64,000 nucleotides of DNA, from positions 80,588,001 to 80,652,000 of the forward strand of contig NC_092342.1 of assembly GCF_046630445.1 (NCBI RefSeq), read 5' to 3'. This DNA comes from Rutidosis leptorrhynchoides (lineage: Eukaryota > Streptophyta > Magnoliopsida > Asterales > Asteraceae). The position numbers and the translations under genes are program-made. Shown here one piece after another: positions 52,351 through 63,400 of this stretch; position 1 is the stretch's first letter, and every line of letters starts with the position of its first letter. The notes below the pieces were generated by a model. That model worked only from the letters and a program-made list of their open reading frames with translations. It was not told the origin of the DNA and did no database searches.

Positions 52351-52481
52351 CCAAGTTAACAGGAGTTAGAAATTGAACTGTCCACGAGCATTCTTAAAAC
52401 TACAAGGACTACAGGTATATCTTTTAAATGATGGAACAACCAACGAGATTTTGAGTAAATCACATGGATCAAATGTGTGAT
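52351..52481. repeat. Dispersed direct repeat, copy 2
   Basis: Partner of 51417-51547 in the same orientation, 934 bases downstream. Preceded by a tRNA-like GAATTGAACCTGGGTT stretch (52329-52344) that resembles an inverted pol III B box. Confidence 0.7.
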
Positions 52482-53073
52482 TGGTTGTTGACATAACTCA
52501 CGGACACAAGCATATCCGTCACTCTCCAAACTGACGATGAAATAACCACTAACTAACGTCCTGTTAGAAAATGTTAGTTTTCGTCAAAATTGCTACATCA
52601 ACTGACGGAAGAAAAGTAACGAAAGGTTAGAATTAGTCTTATTAAATAGTCACGGTAAGAGGAGTAAAAGTATTTTCAATAAGTATATCAGGCTCCCCTA
52701 ATAAATAGTAAGCCGAGCCATTGAGCCGATGAACAGCAAGCCTAGTCGAACCACCGAGCCGATGAACAGTACCTGGAGACGATGAACAGTTTTTTTTTTT
52801 TTTTTCCTTCCTTTTTTTTTGTCTTCCTTTTTTTCCAGTGTTATGGCCAACGAAGTGGTTCACCTATTTTCTAGTTAGTAGTATGTGATAATAAGATTTA
52901 CTCCGTATAAATTATATGTGGATTATTAAATTGTAACGGCCATAGGAGTAATAATTAGGGAGTACTATTAATATTTATTATTTTCCGTAAAAAGAGTATT
53001 ATAAAAATTTGAATTCACTACTGTATTTACTTAAAAACCAAGTCAAATTTGTCCTTTCTTAAGTAGCAGCTGT

Positions 53074-53079
53074 CACGTG
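53074..53079 (+). promoter_or_regulatory. G-box in SAMDC promoter
   Basis: CACGTG lies about 130 bases upstream of the TATA box. G-boxes bind bZIP and bHLH factors in light, ABA and stress responses, which would suit a stress-regulated polyamine gene. A single hexamer match is weak evidence. Confidence 0.4.
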
Positions 53080-53204
53080 AACAATATTCCAAACTCGTGG
53101 CTGAGACGCTAGACACCGCTTACGAACCATCTCGGTAACCACACCCACAATGGCAGACTCGTAATTATTTCAAATATTAGTGGCTCATATTCATACCGAT
53201 CCCC

Positions 53205-53212
53205 TATAAATA
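53205..53212 (+). promoter_or_regulatory. TATA box of SAMDC
   Basis: TATAAATA in GC-containing surroundings, about 130 bases before the first inferred 5'-UTR intron. Transcription would start near 53235-53245. Confidence 0.6.
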
Positions 53213-53342
53213 ACTCTTCTTGTTCTATCCGCCAATAAACATTTGCCTTCTTCACGTTATATAACCCTAAAAAGTTATACAACCCGCCTCTTTTTCTTAT
53301 AATCATCAAATTCATCATCGTTATTCTTTTAAATCGATAATT

Positions 53343-53422
53343 GTAAGTTTAATTTTCCGTTATTCATTACCGATGTACATATTTTGTGTTCAATTTCTGA
53401 TTTATTTAGGGTTTTGTTGCAG
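53343..53422 (+). other. SAMDC 5'-UTR intron 1 (inferred)
   Basis: Donor GTAAGT at 53343 and acceptor TTTTGTTGCAG ending 53422, giving an 80-base intron. The small exon between introns 1 and 2 is 53423-53476. Inferred from splice signals only. Confidence 0.5.
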
Positions 53423-53476
53423 ATCAGATTGTTAATTGATCGTTGAAGAGGTGTCGAACATACAAAAAATTGAATT

Positions 53477-54323
53477 GTAAGTGTTAATCTGTTTTTTTTA
53501 GGTCTTAATTTATGGATCTGCATCTGTTGTGTGTATATATGCAAGTTAAAGTTCCTGTACGGATCTAGGGTTTTCATTTCATCTAGAATTGTACGGATTT
53601 TGTTGAATTTTTTGCATTTTTGAAGGAATGGCTTTTGTTGTTATAGATCGTGTTGAAAATTTTATTTTTTTAAAAAAGTTGTGTACGTGTGTATATTTGA
53701 ATAATGATTGACCTTTTCTATTAATCATAATGTTTATCAGATTATAATGATTGTTGACGCCATGATACTTTTTCTATTGCTAATAATTATTCAATAATTA
53801 GTTTTTGTATTCATTGTTTTAGATTCTTGTTTTTCTTTAGGTCTTCATCTTTCAATTTTGATGCATATGAAGTTTATGCTTGTTTTGATTTAATTTTTTG
53901 CTTTGTTACCTGTATAGTTTTAATTAATATTAATATAGTTGTAAAAAGATTAAAGTTTTTATGCATATAACTTGCTTTATGGTTTAAAGATTGTGTTCAT
54001 GAGGTTGTAAAACCTAGTGCTTGACCTTATTTCAACAGAAGAACCCTACATTTTAATTAAATCAACCACTCTTGACCTTGCAATCAGCTCATAGCTTTCA
54101 TTTTTTACTTAAAGTATTCATTTTTATGAGCTATTCTTGTATATTGAGCTACTATTGTCATTGTTTTTTGCCATGTTATATGTTATGTAGTGTAGCTAAT
54201 TGTTATTGTAGGTTTATATATAATCATATATCTTTGGATTTGGGTTAACTTCCTGCATTGTTGCATCTTCTTTCTTATTTATTAGATTGTAACATTGATT
54301 TTTTTTTTTAATCTTTTGAACAG
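53477..54323 (+). other. SAMDC 5'-UTR intron 2 (inferred)
   Basis: Donor GTAAGT at 53477; acceptor TTTGAACAG ends 54323, ten bases before the tiny uORF. It is T-rich throughout, as plant introns are. Long leader introns are common in plant SAMDC genes and can raise expression. Confidence 0.6.
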
Positions 54324-54333
54324 GAAAAACTGA

Positions 54334-54342
54334 ATGTTCTAA
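54334..54342 (+). CDS. SAMDC tiny uORF
   Basis: ATG TTC TAA, two codons and a stop. The last A of its stop is the first base of the next uORF's ATG, the one-base overlap known from plant SAMDC leaders. In the studied family, initiation at the tiny uORF diverts ribosomes from the small uORF when polyamines are low, relieving repression of the enzyme. Confidence 0.85.
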   Translation: MF

Positions 54343-54588
54343 TGGAGACTAAAGGTGGGAAAAAGTCTAGTAGTAGTAGTAAATCCTTATTTTATGAAGC
54401 TCCCCTAGGTTACAGCATTGAAGACGTTCGCCCAAACGGAGGAATTAAGAAGTTCAGATCTGCTGCTTACTCAAACGTAATAACTGTTCCACATTTTATA
54501 GTCGAATTCATGTTTTATCTACATTTTATTCTATACTAACAATGTGTTTATATTTTTCTTAATGCAGTGCGCTCGCAAACCGTCCTGA
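54342..54588 (+). CDS. SAMDC conserved small uORF (spliced, 51 aa)
   Basis: Exons 54342-54476 and 54568-54588 are joined across a 91-base intron (GTAATA...TTAATGCAG). The peptide starts METKGGKKSSSSSKSLFYEA, continues PLGYSIEDVRPNGG and ends YSNCARKPS, the sequence-dependent regulatory peptide kept across plant SAMDC genes. It stalls or sheds ribosomes when spermidine and spermine are high, lowering translation of the main ORF. The exact continuation into CARKPS followed by TGA confirms the intron. Without splicing, translation would read into the intron and lose the conserved end. The stop lies 166 bases before the main ATG. Confidence 0.95.
54477..54567 (+). other. Intron within SAMDC small uORF
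   Basis: 91 bases from GTAATAACTG to TTCTTAATGCAG, placed after the Asn codon of YSN. Splicing is required to make the conserved C-terminus of the uORF peptide. Confidence 0.85.
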
Positions 54589-54754
54589 TATTCTCATATT
54601 ATAGTTTCCGCTCACGTCTCCTGACGTGCTTTTATTTACTGCTTTCAAATTAGTTATTTAGATATTATTATTAGTACCCCTTTTTCCTCCTTTTCTTCGT
54701 GTTCCTGTTCCTTTTCTACCTGCTCAATTGCTGTTAAGTTTTCTGTAAAAAGCC

Positions 54755-55837
54755 ATGTCTGCTATTGGTTTCGAAGGTTACGAGAAGAGGCTCGAAATAA
54801 CGTTTTTCGAGCCCAGCATTTTTGCTGACCCTGAAGGGCGAGGTCTCCGGGCTTTATCAAAAGCCCAACTGGATGAGATCTTGAACCCTGCTGAATGCAC
54901 AATTGTATCTTCACTATCAAACGATCATGTCGACTCATACGTGTTATCCGAGTCAAGTCTATTTGTTTTCGCGTACAAGATTGTGATCAAAACCTGTGGG
55001 ACCACCAAACTGCTTCTTTCGATCCCACCCATTTTGAAGCTGGCTGAATCCATTTCGCTTACTGTCCGGTCAGTAAGGTACACACGTGGCAGCTTTATCT
55101 TCCCCGGTGCTCAATCCTACCCGCACCGCAGCTTCAACGAAGAAGTTTCCGTGCTCGATGGTCATTTTGAAAAGCTCGGTTTGAGCAGCAAGGCTTACGT
55201 TATGGGCGGGTTTGATAATAGGCCTCAGAAATGGTTTGTTTATTCTGCTTCAGCGGGTTCCGTTACCCCTTGTGATAAAGTGTACACACTCGAGATGTGC
55301 ATGACTAGTTTGGACCGCGAAAAAGCATCCGTCTTTTACAAAACTGAAAACAGCTCAGCTGTCACAATGACTAACGAATCCGGCATTCGAATGATTCTCC
55401 CGAAATCAGAAATCTGCGATTTTGAATTCGACCCATGCGGGTATTCAATGAACGCTATTGAAGACGCTGCTTTTTCGACCATTCACGTTACCCCTGAAGA
55501 TGGGTTCAGTTACGCTAGTTTTGAAGCAGTTGGATATGATTTTAAAACTGAGAGTCTTGAGGAGATGGTTCAACGGGTTCTGTCTTGTTTTGAGCCGGGT
55601 GAATTTTCTATTGCCGTGGGTGCAGCCGTTGCATCGAAGAAGCTTGAGAAGACTTGTTTAATTGATGTTGAGGGGTACAGTGTTGAAGAGAAGAGTTACG
55701 AAGAGCTAGGACGTGAAGGCTCGATTGTGTACCAGAAGTTTGTGAAGAAAGATGGGAGCTGCTGTGGCTCGCCTAGGTCGGTTTTGAAATCTGGCAGTTG
55801 GAAAGAGAAGGAGAATGAAGAAAAGGAGTATATCTAG
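54755..55837 (+). CDS. SAMDC: S-adenosylmethionine decarboxylase proenzyme
   Basis: A 360-residue, intronless main ORF, the usual plant length. It decarboxylates S-adenosylmethionine to the aminopropyl donor for spermidine and spermine, and is a cytosolic, rate-limiting polyamine enzyme. Residues 6-10 (FEGYE) carry active-site glutamates E7 and E10. YVLSESSLF (62-70) is the self-cleavage site: cutting between E66 and S67 turns S67 into the pyruvoyl cofactor and splits the chain into beta and alpha subunits. C81 (KTCGTT), S231 (CGYSMN) and H244 (TIHVTPE) match the proton donor and processing residues of the human enzyme. All key residues are present, so it should be active. The leader with two uORFs indicates translational control by polyamines. 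The C-terminal tail is Lys/Glu-rich and variable in the family. Confidence 0.97.
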   Translation: MSAIGFEGYEKRLEITFFEPSIFADPEGRGLRALSKAQLDEILNPAECTIVSSLSNDHVDSYVLSESSLFVFAYKIVIKTCGTTKLLLSIPPILKLAESISLTVRSVRYTRGSFIFPGAQSYPHRSFNEEVSVLDGHFEKLGLSSKAYVMGGFDNRPQKWFVYSASAGSVTPCDKVYTLEMCMTSLDREKASVFYKTENSSAVTMTNESGIRMILPKSEICDFEFDPCGYSMNAIEDAAFSTIHVTPEDGFSYASFEAVGYDFKTESLEEMVQRVLSCFEPGEFSIAVGAAVASKKLEKTCLIDVEGYSVEEKSYEELGREGSIVYQKFVKKDGSCCGSPRSVLKSGSWKEKENEEKEYI

Positions 55838-55884
55838 CTCTATTATTAGTACCGTATCGAAGAAGGGTTGTGTCGTAATGCATT

Positions 55885-55890
55885 AAATAA
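55885..55890 (+). terminator. Polyadenylation signal of SAMDC
   Basis: AATAAA lies 48 bases after the stop codon, in a T/A-rich 3' UTR followed by TTGTGTTCTTGTTGTTTGG-like GU-rich sequence. Likely cleavage is around 55,905-55,930. Confidence 0.6.
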
Positions 55891-55930
55891 AAGCCATTGT
55901 AATGGCTCTGCTACTTGAATTGTGTTCTTG

Positions 55931-56970
55931 TTGTTTGGTGTCTTTATGTTAAGTTGTGGATTATATTGGGTTGGTAGACCCTTTTGCTGCTACTTATGAT
56001 TTAAGAGATGGTTATGCCTCATTTAATAAGAATTTGGTTTTATATTATGCTTGATTCGAGTAGTTTTAGTTTATGTTTTAATATACTTGTATGATATGAT
56101 GTATGTATGATGTTTACTTGATCAGTTGGGGTCTGCTGTCTGCACAAGTTCTAATGAAGCAAAAATTGTGAATCTACTAAGCCAATTTTGGGTTTATAAA
56201 CTAATTAAATTGAGCCTTATGATTGTTTAGTTTGTGGGAATCATTCATATATGTAACATTCGTAGTTTATGTATCATGCAAGTAACAATAACGGAATATG
56301 GAATCTGCAAGGAAAGAAAAGAAAGAATGAGATGTAGTAGAATACTCCGTGCAATATATTATGATCAAGAATAAAAGGTCAGATTATGCTGTCTAGTGGT
56401 ACCAAAAAATGCAAACAAAAAAATATAAATTATTGACGAAAAAGTGGAATATTAGTACAAGTGGTGTTTTGGTTGGTATAAATTATTGACTCATGAGTGT
56501 GTGTACGTTTGATGAACAACATATAAAAAGTCAAAATAGGTTAACCAACAAACATTTATAAGCAATGGAATTTAATTGAACCAGATTTTAAATAAAAAGT
56601 TTGAAGCATAAACGAACTTGAAACAACAATTAGGTTATTATCAGTAATCCTCAATATACTTTTTAATCCAAACACACTATTCCGTTGTTTGCAATGGAAT
56701 ATTTTACCCCCTAAACTAAAAAATAATATTTCATTTTCTCCGTATCAGTCTAAAATTATTAAATCTACTAGTTGGCTACATGCCTAATATGAAATTCGGA
56801 ACCCACGTATGTCTATCGGGTCTAACTGTTCATCTTTGTAATGATTTTGAATTTGCAATAATTCATGGATCCATCTCAATCATACATACGTACACTATAT
56901 GTAGATAGATCGATCACCTATTCACGTTAGTATATCATGATTAAAAATTTTTATTTTTAATTTTTTATTA
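55931..56970. other. Intergenic region downstream of SAMDC
   Basis: About 1 kb of AT-rich DNA with no supported gene or clear repeat, apart from degenerate copies of the ACTCCGTAT motif near 56344 and 56739. Confidence 0.5.
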
Positions 56971-57330
56971 TTTTTTTTTTTTTTAAAACATCACTTTTAT
57001 TAGAAAGAACATATTACACAAGGAAGATGCCATCAACTAGCAAGAAAACAGCTCACCACATACATCTCAAACTTAAAACAAAATAACAACCGAGTAGTCA
57101 ACCTATTGCTAAATGTCCCTAATCATGAAATGGCACTTTGAGGATTAGATAACTACAAATGTCACTCAATGATTTCCAACTTCCAAGAGTTATTCTTGAA
57201 AACATTTTGATTCCGTTATTTCCAAATCAGATACGACACACCCATTTCACCGCTTGCCCAATCATGATTAAGATTTTCTAAACAAATAATCCATTGATAG
57301 AGAAGAAAAAATATTCTAGACCTTAATTTT
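56971..57330 (-). mobile_element. LINE 3' fragment
   Basis: A polyT run (56971-56984) is the poly(A) tail read inverted. The minus strand encodes GVSYLIWK, a stop, then RNQNVFKNNSWKLE, the C-terminal zinc-binding (zf-RVT) motif of plant L1 LINEs. Only this end is present, and it contains stops, so it is a 5'-truncated dead copy. Confidence 0.65.
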
Positions 57331-57339
57331 TTTTTAACC

Positions 57340-57570
57340 ATTGATGCTTGCTTGAGTGGCCACCGAGTTGCCTAATAAAGCACACAACCCGAGTTCAATT
57401 CCTGGCTATGCCAAATTGTTTAAAACACGAGTGTAACTAGAGGGTGCGCATAATGCGCAATTCACCTGGTACAGGGGTCTCGCGCTCGGGGGGCTTGATT
57501 ACCCGAGGTTTTACCTTCTACGAGGGAGTCAATGTACTCGTTCATAGGAGGAAAATTTTCATTTTTTTTT
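57340..57570 (+). mobile_element. tRNA-derived SINE
   Basis: An A-box-like TGCTTGAGTGGCCACCGAG and, about 40 bases on, a B-box GAGTTCAATTCC give the pol III promoter layout of a tRNA-derived SINE. A non-tRNA body follows, and a T-rich end lies near 57560. Flanking duplications were not resolved. Confidence 0.6.
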
Positions 57571-57926
57571 GTCAATTAAATTGATGACGAAAAAGAAGTT
57601 GTGTTACTCACTCCGTATTAGAAAAAATCAAATAGGGAGTATATGCAAATGTTATCCTTAGCTATTTTCACCTTAATTCCTTAACTTTTTATAATTATTA
57701 TTATTAGTATATTATTATAAAATAATAATATATGTGAAATAAAATTATTGGATTAACGTGAAAAAGACGTCAATTAATTTGATTATATTTTTCGTCGTCA
57801 ATAAAAGACATTTTATTTATGTTATCCTTAACTATGTTTACCTTAATTCCTTAACATGTTATAATTAACTACTAGCATAATAAAATATAAATATAAATAA
57901 TAATTAATAATTTCTCCTATTCAATA

Positions 57927-58079
57927 ATTAGACAAGGGGATGATTCTCACACACACTTTTTTGATCCTCACACACCAATTTAAAGAAATGGAGTATTATT
58001 AGAAGAGTAAAATGTTAAAATAGGTGTGTGAGGATCAAAAAAGGGTGTGTTAGAATCATCCCCCACCTCCATTAGACAA
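57927..58079. mobile_element. Foldback MITE with 9-bp target duplication
   Basis: The left arm GGGGATGATTCTCACACACA and the inverted right arm GGGGGATGATTCTAACACAC extend to about 40 bases each, including TTTTTTGATCCTCACACACC. ATTAGACAA occurs at both ends (57927-57935, 58071-58079). A 9-bp duplication points to the Mutator superfamily. The right end has six or seven extra bases (ACCTCC) before the duplication. Confidence 0.75.
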
Positions 58080-58549
58080 AGACAGTTGTAATATTGAATA
58101 TTAAATACTCCGTATCAGATATCAAATAAGATAATGTGAAACCAAAAAATCATATATATGCAGATGTCTTTTTCTTTAACGAATATATATCCATCACTTT
58201 ATCTACGTTGCGCTGACTAAGAATAAGATTGGAGCTATCTCAAATCTCATTTTTCAATTTAAATCTCAAAAAATAATATGATATTAAACAAAAACAAAAA
58301 AATAGTAGAGAGTAGAGAATAGAAAGGAAAAGAAGAGGAAGTATGCTTTTACATTTTTCACTGGAAAAAAGAGAAACGAAATTACACTTTCTTATTGCTA
58401 TGTAAAATCCTTTTAATTGTTAGCAATATTTCTTTGGATTTTGCTATCGACAACCCTAATGAGTGTCATTAACGTGTATAAATTAGTTGTACGATTTTAA
58501 AAATGTCTTATTCAAGTCACTAAGTAACAGCTCAAAATAAAACTTTAAA

Positions 58550-58605
58550 GAAGACTAACGACGGCCCTAAATGCCGTTGTTAGTGATTTTTTTTTTTCTT
58601 TTGTA
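58550..58605. mobile_element. CACTA (En/Spm) terminal remnant
   Basis: ACTAACGACGGC and GCCGTTGTTAGT form a tight hairpin around CCTAAAT, followed by a T run and CTTTTGTA. This is the arrangement just inside CACTA transposon ends, read outward. The terminal CACTA itself is degraded and no partner end was found. Confidence 0.55.
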
Positions 58606-58899
58606 ATTTCCGAAAACTATGAGATAGTAATGGACTCTACTCTTCCTTGAGGTACAGCTAGTAATTTAATTTTTATATTCAATCATATCAGTGAAAAGGA
58701 CTTTAAAAAACGAAACTACAATAATTTTTTAGAATGTAGGAGAAATTGGTAGTGTAAAAGACGAAAGAGGAAATGAGGGCGAAGGAGGGTTAAAGTTTGG
58801 CATTTTGGTCCGATTGTCGTGAACATGATTACAGCTCAACTTCCACTTGGTTTTAAAAGTGTATATATAAATTGGGTTAATTTTAAATCTGGCTAACTC

Positions 58900-59830
58900 T
58901 AAAAAACTGAATTCGAAAAAAAAAAAATTGAATTCGAACAATTTGATCTATAACTCTAAATTCGAACAAAAAAAAAAGCTCAATTCGAAAAAAAAACTCA
59001 ATTCGAACAAAAATTGCTATGTAGAAGAATATAGAACAAAAGGATTTCATATGCATCTAAAATTTTGTTCGACCAGACTGAAAATTGTTCGCCCGCCTCT
59101 TTTTTGTTCGACCATCGAGTTCTTAGAGTTCTCTGGCAATTAGAGTTCTCTTTGAATCCTCACTCTATATTGAAGGGGAAACAATGGGAACTTTTTAGAG
59201 GAGAGAACTCTGAGAATTCGATGGTCGAACAAAAAATGAGGCAGGTGAATAAAATTAGTCTGGTCGAACAAAATTTTTAGATGCATATGAATTACGTTCC
59301 GGTTCTACATCATGTTCTACATTCATGTTCTACACTTTTCAGTATGTTTGTGTGATTTTAGGATTTAGAGTTTAGATATAGCGTTTAAGGTTTAAATTTC
59401 AACGTTTAGAGTTTAGATTTAGCGTTTAACATGAACGGTTTAGATTTTAGAGTTTAGGGATCTAAACACTAAACCCTAACTCGAAACTCTAAATCGGGAT
59501 TTAAAAAGAAAAAAAAAAAGCCGAATTCAAACAATTTTGTGTATGTTCAAACAATTTGATCTATAACTCAAATTCGAACAAAAAACGCTCAATTTGAACA
59601 ATAAATAGCCTAAGTCGAACAAAAATTGTTATGTAGAACAAGAATGTAGAACATGAATGTAGATGACCAGATTGAAAATTGTTCGCCCGCCTCTTTTTTT
59701 GTTCGACCGCCGAGTTCTCAGAGTTCTCTGAAAATTAGAGTTCTCTCTTGATCCTTACCACATATTGAAGGGATCTAATGAGAACTTTTAAGGTAAGGGA
59801 ACTCTAATTTTAATCTATACACATATACGA
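58900..59830. mobile_element. Compound foldback element with telomere-like core
   Basis: An inverted repeat of about 105-base arms (59046-59150 and 59185-59291) is followed by a telomere-like block (59360-59490) and a third, direct copy of the arm (59667-59757). GAATTCGAAC/GTTCGA-rich motifs recur on both sides (58910-59010, 59520-59640). No coding sequence is present. It probably represents two MITE copies of one family joined or inserted into each other. Confidence 0.6.
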
Positions 59831-59945
59831 GGTTTGGCCAATCTGACACATGTCACCACCATATTAAATTTCTCACACGTCACTAAAAGAGAAAAATTAT
59901 GAAGTATCACATTTCACTTTATAACATAATGATATCTAACACTAC

Positions 59946-60170
59946 CGAAGCTTGGCTTGAGTGGTATGAGAGCGAGATCCAACTTATGGTACCATCAACC
60001 CAAGTTTGATTCTAATTTATGAACACTATAAATAAAAATGTCATAACCTCAATCAAGGGTTAGCTTCTGTCATAAGTGATAAGCCCTATTACATTGAAGG
60101 TCTCAAGAGTATGAATGAATGATCATATTGATCATTATGTATGAAACGTGGTGGTTATTTATTTGAAGAT
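59946..60170 (+). mobile_element. tRNA-derived SINE-like element
   Basis: A-box-like TGGCTTGAGTGGTATGAG and B-box-like AAGTTTGATTCTAAT, about 40 bases apart, give a pol III promoter layout. The body and 3' end are not clear. It is distinct in sequence from the SINE at 57340. Confidence 0.5.
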
Positions 60171-60427
60171 GATGAATTTTCAAATGATGATCATAACGTC
60201 CTTATAACATAACACCCCCAAACACCCTTGATGTACTCGGATTTATCTTGAGGTTCGATCAAATACAATATTCTTTACTGATTTCACGCGTTCTGACACT
60301 TGTACCGTTCAAAGCTGTACATACTTCTTTACACATATCAATTAGGCTAGTGTATTAGTACTCAAATCATTGCATCCATATTCATTTTATCAAAAGATGC
60401 ATACAATTTAAGACTCCAAACCAATGG
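60171..60427. other. 3' flank of GABA transaminase
   Basis: AT-rich sequence downstream of the stop codon, probably holding the 3' UTR. On the minus strand an AATAAA-like ATAAAATGAA lies near 60380-60390. No other feature seen. Confidence 0.4.
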
Positions 60428-63400
60428 CTACTTCATCTTAGATTTGAGCTCCTCCACCTTTGTTTCAGTGTCCTTCAATGCCTTCCCATATTTGCTCACT
60501 AACTATAACACAAGAACAAAAACACATCAAACCAATTGAATCACATTAGAAACAAAATTTCCAACAATTGTTTGAGTTTAAAAACAACCTCATCAACTTC
60601 ATTTGATGTCATAATGAACGGTGGTGACATCATTATACTGTCACCAGCAACCCGAACCAACATTCCATGCTTCTCACATTGTTTTCCGAAGTAAGCACCT
60701 ATTCCTGTGTTCCAATATCGTTGAAATGTTCAGTCGAATTCAAAAGTCCGAAAGAATAACAAGTTTGTTAGTTTTAAAGCTCGTGATTCGAAACTGGCTT
60801 AACAATCTTACCCCATTCAAATGGGAACAATTTGTGTGGTGACTTGTTATCTGTAAATTCAGTACCATGAATCAACCCAATTCCACGACTCTACAAAATG
60901 AAAACGCGAAACTTTTAGAATCGAAGGCTAAAAATTATATATATTTTTTTGTGATATTTCACAATTTTTCATAAGAATTTAACATGAACAAGTTCAAATG
61001 TACCTCTCCAATTATGGGACTTGAGGAGAAGGCTTTTATACCATCTTGAAACATTGGGGAGATACGGTTTACTTGTTCAAGAATATTTCGCTCTCTGTAA
61101 ATATTTCACAAATCAAGAATCAAGATTTATGGTTTCGTTGTCGTATTCTTTTTAAGTTACTAAGAAATTTTAAGAAAAGAAAACAGGTCTTTATAATTGA
61201 TACGTATTGTAACAACGTACTGGTATATTTTGAGCGTTTCTAGCGCAACAGCACATGCAACAGGGTGTCCAGAATACGTGAATCCATGAGAAAATGAACC
61301 TAACACAATGACAGAAAAAGAAAATTATTCTTAAAACAATTTTTTATATTCTGTGAAAAAGGTCTAAAAGATTGTGATTGTACCAAGTCCATTGCTTTGA
61401 GTATGTATAACATCTGAGACCTCAGGGCTCACAAGAACAGCACCGATCGGCATATATGCTGACGATAGAGCCTAAAAATATCACAAGAATAATCTAATAG
61501 CTATCCTTTTCGAATCAATAACTTTTCCAGATAGATGGTGATTCGTACACCAATAAAATTTATCCGTTCACCACTAAAACTGTTTTAGAGGGTTGTACAT
61601 ACAACACTCTAATGCACGTTTAGTGGTGTACGGATAATTTTAGTGGTGCGATGCACTGTAATTTTTTATTTTATTTTTTACTGTAATTTTTCTTTTTTTA
61701 TTGAAATTATTATAGTTATACCTTAGCTATGGTAACAAGATCAGGTTTGATATCGTACTTGTCACAACCAAACATGGTTCCAAGCCTTCCAAAGCCGCAG
61801 ATTACCTGAAAAATAAAATGCAAACCTAAGATTAAAGTGTATCGCATAGTTGAGCTAATAATATGAAATACGAATAGAATGAAAGATCTAAGTACCTCAT
61901 CAGCAATGAATAAAATGTCATATTTTTTAACAACAGCTTGAATCTGCATAAGAGAAAAGCACTATGATGTAAAAATAAGTAACCGAACTTTGCTTAAAGT
62001 CGATGTTCATCTTAAAAGTCAACTTGACCTTCTCAAAGTAGGTTTTTGGAGGGAGTATGACACCTCCTGCTCCCATTACGGGTTCGGCAATAAATGCAGC
62101 TATCTAGAAACAAACAGACAGAAATTAAGAATTATTATTATTATTAGTATTTGCTAAAATCATGATTAGTACTATTGTGTTAAGTTATGTGCTTACCGTT
62201 TCGGGTCCTTCTTTGAGAATAAGGTTTTCTAAATTGGTAGCTAATCTTGTTGAGAACTCTTCTTCGGTTTCACCTAATACAAAGTATGATTATCGCATTG
62301 TTTTGACTTTTGATTATTGATCGATTAAGTACTTGTTAAACGAAAGAAACACAAACAGAACCTGGAAGATGAAACCGCCAAAAATGGGGACAATCGGTGT
62401 GCAATACAAATGGAATTGGCAGATCAAATTTTTGATGTAATGCTGGAAGCCTGAAAAGAAAATGAAATCACACAAATAAGCTAGCAGTTTGACTTTAATG
62501 GTCAAAGGGACTAATCCTTAAATTCAAGACTGAATCCAATCCTACCTTCCATTTTTTTCATTTTTTTAAAATGTTGATGTTTATAACATAACATCCAGAT
62601 GGAAAATGTTTGATTTTAGGAAACATAATAATAATAATATTAATTCGATAGGTTGACTTCACAAGTCAACCAAAATACAAATTCTATAGAAGCCATACCC
62701 AGAAAGACTAGCTGATACAAGAGTTGATCCATGGTATCTGTGATGAGACATACATAGTATATTAATTACTCCGTATTAATGAATGGCCACAACAAACCAA
62801 GTAAAAGAATTTATCAAGAAGTCAAATTACGATTTTGCCCTGGCGATTATTTTCTTCTTATTTGGTCTTCCAAGTGCATTGTTGTAGTACCATACCAGCT
62901 TCACCTATAAAAAAAAACCAATGAAAAGGCAATTTATTTTCAGCTAAAATTTCAAAAAATAGGCGTTAAAACGTGCATGATCATTCTTAATTTTATGAGC
63001 ATTAAATCAATGAAAATCAAATGAATAGTTACTGAACCTGAGTATCATTTGCATCTGACCCACTGTTTGTGAAAAAGGCTTTTGCCATTTTATTTGCAGT
63101 AAACATTCCCAGTAGCTCCTTTGCAAGATCCTATAAAATTTTTTATAGAAATATGATAATATAAGGACATCATAATTCATAAACTCGATAGAACATAACG
63201 TTTGGTTCATAAATGATTTCATTGTACCAAAGAGGGCTTCGTGGTACGGTTCCAGAATGAATGATAAAAAGGTAAAGTGTTCAGCTGCTTGATTGCAGCA
63301 GCAACAAGCCGAGCCTCGTTTCCACCTAAAAGAAATTTAAAAAAAATAAAAAAAAAATAAATTATCTTGCTTATGACAGCCTAAAACGTGCAGTCATTAA

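Larger units (their letters stand above)
49881..53073. other. Intergenic region upstream of SAMDC
   Basis: About 3.2 kb without a supported gene. It holds a G-rich run (50143-50158), a diverged direct repeat pair (51417-51547 and 52351-52481), a polyT tract (52791-52805) and a short GAGCCGATGAACAG triplet (52712-52790). Short open frames here have no recognisable domain, codon bias or start context. Confidence 0.6.

Noticed and set aside
54342-54539. 65-residue unspliced uORF reading
   Set aside because: Continuing past 54476 runs into an intron with donor GTAATA; the conserved CARKPS end lies in the next exon.
57340-57570. A functional tRNA gene
   Set aside because: A and B boxes are present but no cloverleaf can be folded from the spacing and sequence; SINE fits better.
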